DNA from: Cladocopium goreaui
Taxonomy: Eukaryota > Sar > Dinophyceae > Suessiales > Symbiodiniaceae
Length of the DNA stretch: 64,000 nucleotides
Reading direction: 5' to 3'
Assembly: GCA_947184155.2 (NCBI GenBank)
Contig: CAMXCT020001480.1
Coordinates: 1 to 64,000, forward strand
Part shown: positions 44,801-51,114 of the stretch, piece by piece
How the letters are laid out: every line of letters begins with the position of its first letter
Numbering within the stretch: position 1 is the first letter of the stretch
Notes under the pieces: model-generated
Seen by the model: only the letters and a program-made list of their open reading frames with translations
What the model was told of the DNA's origin: nothing
Database searches by the model: none
Translations under genes and position numbers: made by a program

Positions 44801-47800
44801 AGCTGTGCATCGTTTCTATGTGGGGCAAAGCGCAGGCAGACCATCCGCGGAGGCGGTGATGGCGGCCGCAGACGCTTGGATCCACGATGCCATGGACGAC
44901 GACACCGCTGGAGACTATGTGACCGGCGACAGCGGCTTAGAGGGTTTTGCAGAACCTCCAGATTCGGCCGCTCCGCCGCACGGTGGCACCGTGGAGCAGG
45001 ATGCTGTGCTTCAAATGCAGCAGCGTATCCTCGAGCTAGAGACTCGTCTGGGGACTCTCCAAGGCAGTGCCGCTCTCCATGCTACTCCAAAGGCTGGTGG
45101 TTTGCAGCTGCTTTCTTCTCCGTCTCAACCAGCGGATGCTCAGGTGCTTCAAAGATTGCGAGCTTTGGCAGGTTCTGGGCCAGGCCGTCTTGGCGCTCAC
45201 GAACGTACTGCTCGCGCAGAACGGCCGGAGGTGGCGTTCGACAATGCTCTGCAGGAGGAGATGCTGGGGGCTACAGAGGAGGACGAGCTGCACGAAGCTC
45301 TGGCTACCACGCTGGAAGAGGTGCAGGATCCTATGCAGCGCCTTCTGGTACTACAGACGCAGCAGCTGAGCATGCTGTCAAAGCATCTCACAGCCAAGAA
45401 CCTGGACCCAATTCAGAAAGCTCTGGGGGGCTCCGATGCAAGCGGCAGTTCAAGTTCAGGAGTCCGCGGCTGTCTGGCGCGGGATGCTTTTCTGAAGATG
45501 AGCCAAGATCTTCCTCGACTGGCCAGTGTGGGGGAGCAGCAGATTCTGACCGACCTTGGTCTCCAAGCGCCAGCCGGGTTAACACCAGGCCTCCTCCAGG
45601 ATTACATGGAAAGGCGCATACCTCTGGGCGATCATCGGCTGCTTACCATGATGGGGTATCTGATGTGCCATGCTTACGAGGTGGGAGCGCGATCTGGAAA
45701 TCGGGAGCTGCAGGGCTTTGCAATGAAGGGCATGACGTTTGTGGATCAGGCGTCGATAGATGCAGGCCGTACTCAATTAGCATGGCTTTTGACAGGCCTG
45801 CCGGAGCCAAACTATCAAGTCTGCCAGAGGAACAAGCAGAGAGCTCAGTTGCAACCTTTCTCCAAACTGACATCAGCGACTGCAGTGGCAGCCAATGTGT
45901 CTTACCTGAAGGATCTGGACTTTTTGGAAGGGCGGATCCAAGCAGCTGGAAAGCCAACCAAAGCTACTCCTCAGGGGGACGAAAAGACCGAGGTGACACC
46001 GAGGCCAAAAAGGAAAGGCAAGGGAAAAGGAAAGGGGTCTCCCAGCCCAGCCGGCGAAGAGGCCACTACAGCTCCGAGCTGAAGTCTGAGGCAGTGCACC
46101 CAGAGTTGTTGTCCCATGATGACCTTTGTGGGATGCATTCGGGCAGTACGAAGTTGCTGTCTGACTTTGAAGTGCCTGCAACAATTCAGTGCATTGAGAT
46201 CATGCGGGTGGTCTTGCAGTTAGTTGGCCAGAGCCATTCTGGCTTAGGTGAGTTCCTGCGCCGAAGTCTTTTTCGCAGGAAGTCATCAGTTTCTCGCCAT
46301 GTTTGCGGCAGTTGTAATTCTGCCGATTTATGGCCCTGTCCCCCACCACTGTGGCGATGGACGGGCCCAGCTAAGCTCTCCCCCCGGCGTCGCAAGAGAA
46401 GGAAGTTTTTAGAGACCAGGGCGAAGTTGTTGCAAGTTGTCATCATTGTTCTCAATTGGCTTAGTTTGGGGTATCCAAAATACCCCTCAACTGTGTGCGA
46501 GTTGGGTGCCAAAATCAGTGATCAGCAGCATGCCATGATTGAGCGTCTGGAGAGCCTGGTGGGCTATTTTCTTCTTGCAGAACCCGTAGCTGCGGCTGAG
46601 CTAGGCCGGGCAGGGGAAAAGCTGAGCAAAATTTGTGATGCAGTAATTCAACTCCCTTCCACTGTTCCAGACATCAGTTGGGATGAGATGGCAAGTTTTT
46701 TAGATTTGATTCACCGGGATTTTGATCCATACAGCAGTACGGCAGCTGCCCCTGACCAGCAAACTCACCATGATGTTTCTGGTGAACCAGTTCCAGATCA
46801 AAACCGTCAGCTTGGTGTAGATGTTCCGCTGAGTGTTTCTCCAGCCAAGCCAGTCATTGCGGAGCGCATCAAATGGAAGCTAGGACCCACTTTCAACCCT
46901 GAGCCTTTTTTGGTTGACCCTGTTGTTCAAGCTGCTTTCAAAGACCCTGATGTTTTGCGTAAACCTGCAACTGACTGGCCAGCAAAGCGGAGAGCGCGAG
47001 TGCATTGCGACCGAGCTGAACTGAAGAAGCTGGCGGAAAAGTGGGACAAGCTGGGCGCCTGCGCACTTATTCCCGTGCATTGTGTACCTGAAGATGAAGC
47101 AGTAGGGTTATTTGCTGTTAACAAAGACAGTGAGTATGACCGGCTTATCGTCAATCCTACAGTGGTAAACTCTCGGATGTATGGTTGCAATACGTATACA
47201 AAGACTTTGGCTCCTGGGCATCTTATTGGCTTGATACGGCTGCATGCGGATGAGTGTCTTGCAATTTCCTCTGATGACCTTTGTGAGTTTTACTATACTT
47301 TCCGTGTTTCCCCCCAAAGAGCTGCAAGGAATGCGATTGGCACTGTTTTTCTGGGAAAAGAGTTTGAAGGTTTTTCATGCTATGACCCTCAGTATGCAGA
47401 CCAGTCTGTTTACATTTGCTTGCGTACACTTGCGATGGGTGACAGCCTTGCAGTGGAGATAGCACAGCAATCACACTTTAACCTACTGCGTACAATAGCT
47501 GACAGTATGAGGCCGGATGAGATTTTACAATATAGACATCCCATTCCTCGTGGTCCCTTTTATGAACTTCTGACTATAGATGATCATATAGGTCTTCACA
47601 AGCTGTCATGTACTCCAAGGTGGGATCCTGCCAAAAATGACCGGGATTTGGAAGTGTTTGCTAGGGCTGAGTTGGCGTATAACACAGTGGGTTTGGTAGC
47701 CCACCCTGGCAAGAAGCAGCGACGCGTTTTCTCTGCCACAGTCCTTGGTGCTGAAATTGATGGTATTGCTGGCAGATGTTCGGCTCCACGAAACAGGGTT

Positions 47801-50800
47801 GCACTCCTCATGCTACTCACCAGTTTCGTTGTGATCAAGCGTTGTGCAACCAGAAAAATACTGCAGTGTTTGTTGGGATGTTGGATTCATGTATGTTTAT
47901 TCAGGCGTCCTACTTTTGCAGTGCTGGAACAAGTTTTTCATGAGGGGGTCGGCTTGCCAATTCACCAACCTTTTTACCTGAGCGCGATGGCGGTGAATGA
48001 GCTGCTTGCGCTGTTGCTGCTTGGTCCTCTGATTCAAGCGGATCTTCGGGTGTCAGTCACTGAGGATGTTTTTATGATGGATGCTAGTCCGTTTGGTGGC
48101 GCGCTCTGCAGAACACGTGTGGGCGCTTTTGCTGCCGAAGAGATGTGGCGTCATACAGAGCAGAGAGGTTACTATACCGCGCTTCAACATGGAGCGCGTG
48201 AAGTGCTGCATGAAAAGGGCCTGGACCATGAGGAAACCTTTGGCCCTCCCAGCGAGCAGGCTGTGGACTTTGCTGTGAGTCTCTCGCCGGCACCTCTGTG
48301 GCCCGGTGTCGAAGATGTGACCTTCGACTGCATTGAACTGTTCTCTGGCTCCGGTAACTGGAGTAAGGCACATGCTGCTGAAGGTTTTCGAGTGCATCCG
48401 GGCATTGAGCGCGGTGCTACTGGTGTGAGCTTTGGTGATTTGATGGACCCCGTCACCTTTCGGAAGACGGCTGCCTTAGCTGCATCTGGAACAGTGAAGG
48501 AGTGGCATGCTGGGCCGCCGTGCTGGTCATTTGGCACATTACGGCGCCCGAGATTGCGGAGCAAGCTGTTTCCAGCTGGCTTCAATTCTTCTGACCCGGT
48601 GACCCATGAGCAGACCATTTTAGCAATGCGTACGGCTTTCATTTTGACCTTAGCGCTTCTGAGTGGCTCCTACATTTCTGTTGAACAACCAGGGGCCTCT
48701 TTCATGTTTGAGTTGCATTGTTTTCAAGTTCTGCTCTCACTGGGTTGCTGGCTTACACGTTTTCCTTTTTGCAGTTTTGGCAGTGGCTTTAACAAGCCTT
48801 CGAAGTGGCTACACAACAAACCCTGGCTCCTGCCTTTGGAGTCTACGTGCCAATGCCGCTACAAGGGCTGCCATTTTGTCATCGAGGGCTCCTTCACACG
48901 CCAGTCCATTGAGCTTTTTGATCAGAGGTGCTCTCCAAGTGCTGCAGAGGTTTATGGTCGTGCGCCCGTCCCTGGGGAAGCAGTCAGTGCTTATTCAGCT
49001 ATGTATCCCTGGTCTTTGGTGCAGCGCATGGCACGCGGCAGCAAACTGGAGCGAGATCATGGTGCACCTACGACCAGCACTGCGCAGCACACAGTGGAGC
49101 CGGAGTCACGCCGAGCATGGCACGAGGATCCGGACTGGGTAAATGAGTTGTGTAATGGATCAAAGTTCACTGAGATGTTTCGGCATCGTTTTAAAAAATC
49201 AGGGCATATTAATACTCTTGAATGCAGGGTTTATAAGTCTTGGTTGAAGTTTTGTGCGAAGAGCCACCCCCGCTCGCGGGTGCTTGGAATCCTGGACAGC
49301 AGGGTCACCATGGGCGCTGCAGCAAAGGGAAGAAGCAGTTCTCGAGCTTTGAGCAGAATTCTGCGTAGCTCCTTGGGCTACGTTTTGGGTGGTTGCCTTT
49401 ACCCAGGCACTTTGCACTGCAGATCTAGCTGGAACCGCGCTGATGGTCCTTCTCGTGATTCGGAAGTGCCTGGGCCTACGCGGGAGACGCCTCTCTGGTT
49501 GACCGACCTTCAAAAAGGGCGTGTCAAACGCTTTGATGTCATCATCAAAAGCGCATGCTGGAGGAATCCTCTGGGCCGCTGGGTCCGCTTGCTGTTGTTG
49601 CTTTGCGGTGACATTGAGGAGAACCCAGGACCAGCAAAAGACTACATTCCTAGAGGTGAGCTGGACTTTGATGTCGGTTTTTCACCGGCGACCCTGGATA
49701 GGATGCAAAAATGTTTGCAGGAGTTCAGCTCATGGTTGCAGACGCGTGCGCAGACCTCTCTGGAAGCTGTGCTGGTGACCGCTGAGGCGGTGGATGCAGC
49801 CTTGCGGGCCTATGGGAAGGAGTGTTTTGCTGCTGGGAAACCCAGGTACTGGCTGGTTTATGCTATTACAGCTGTTCAACATTTGCGGCCTCAATTCCGC
49901 AATTTTCTGGCTGGTGCATGGCAAGTGGACCGCAAATGGCAGATTGAAGAGCCGGGTCAATGTAGGGCAGTGTTGTCAGCTCCACTCATCCGAGCCATCA
50001 TTAGTTTGTCCTTGCTCTGGGGGTGGCGCAGTTTTGCTGCGTTAGTGGCATTGGGCTTCTCTGGCATGCTCCATCCCAATGAGTTTGTCAATTTGATGCG
50101 CTCTGATTTGATTTTTCCAGAGGACACTTTGGAGCAGCGAGCTGCAATGTACATCTACATCAAGAACCCCAAGACAGCTAGGTTTGCTCGCAGACAGCAT
50201 GTGAAGGTTTTGGATGATTCAGTGATTTGGCTGGCTAGAAAGGTCTTTTGGAGTTTGCCGATGGCCTCAAAACTCTTCAACGCATCCATGGCGGTGTTCC
50301 GTCGGCAGTGGAATGCAGTCCTGAGTCACATAGGTGTCCCCCACAAGCAAAATGTACGGGGGGCCACGCCAGGCACCTTGCGGGGCTCAGGCGCTACTCA
50401 TCTGTACCTGGAAGATGAGGACCTGTCAAAGATCTGCTGGCGCGGCCGATGGGCCAAGATGCGTACCCTGGAATATTACATTCAAGAGGTAGGTGCTCAG
50501 CTTTTTCTCCACCAGCTGGGTCCGAAAGTCAAGGCCAACATTGCTTTCCTGAGTTCACATACTGGCACTGTGATGAGAGCTGTGTTTGCTGCCTCTGAAG
50601 TGTAAATAGATGCCGAAGCATGAGTTTTTCTTTTCTCAGTTTTCTACCGTTTCTACAGTGGATGCTCTACTGTTTCTCCGGTGAATGCAAGCAGTATAGA
50701 AGGGATGGATTGGGAGTGACATTTTCCTTTTGGTGGCCTGGCAGCTGAACCACCATTTTACAATGCCACTCGGGGCCATATGGCCTGGTTTCTGGCAATG

Positions 50801-51070
50801 CAATTGCCATGACAGGGCAGCTTAGTCAAAGGTGCGAGGAAAAGTGAACTGTGGATGCCTGTTATCCAATTTTCACCATGAGAGCACCATGGCTGCAAGA
50901 TTTCAGCCCTCAATCCACCCACCCGATTGGGAGTGACATTTTCCTTTTGGTGGCCTGGCAGCTGAACCACCATTTTACAATGCCACTCGGGGCCATATGG
51001 CCTGGTTTCTGGCAATGCAATTGCCATGACAGGGCAGCTTAGTCAAAGGTGCGAGGAAAAGTGAACTGTG

Positions 51071-51114
<44 letters not shown>

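Larger units (their letters stand above)
43433..51074 (+). mobile_element. Tyrosine-recombinase retrotransposon with split direct repeats (DIRS/Ngaro order)
   Basis: The 7642-bp element has repeats in the order A1 (43433-43484), ORFs, B1 (50708-50857), A2 (50855-50906), B2 (50925-51074). A copies are identical over 52 bp and B copies over 150 bp. This A1-B1-A2-B2 arrangement is the split-direct-repeat type of PAT/Ngaro-like YR elements. A1 begins with ATG, B2 ends with ATG, and one ATG is shared at the B1/A2 junction, consistent with a circular-intermediate recombination core. Both flanks are (TA)n. No long target duplication is seen, as expected for YR integration. Coding order is a membrane ORF, two Gag-like ORFs, then RT, RNase H, methyltransferase-like domain, 2A and tyrosine recombinase. 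It lies in a methyltransferase-gene intron in sense orientation. Confidence 0.9.

Noticed and set aside
44579-46082. N-terminal extension of the Pol frame overlapping Gag
   Set aside because: The stretch is Arg/Ser/Cys-rich, as expected of an out-of-frame reading of the Gag ORF, and shows no domain. I start Pol after Gag, though frameshift entry remains possible.
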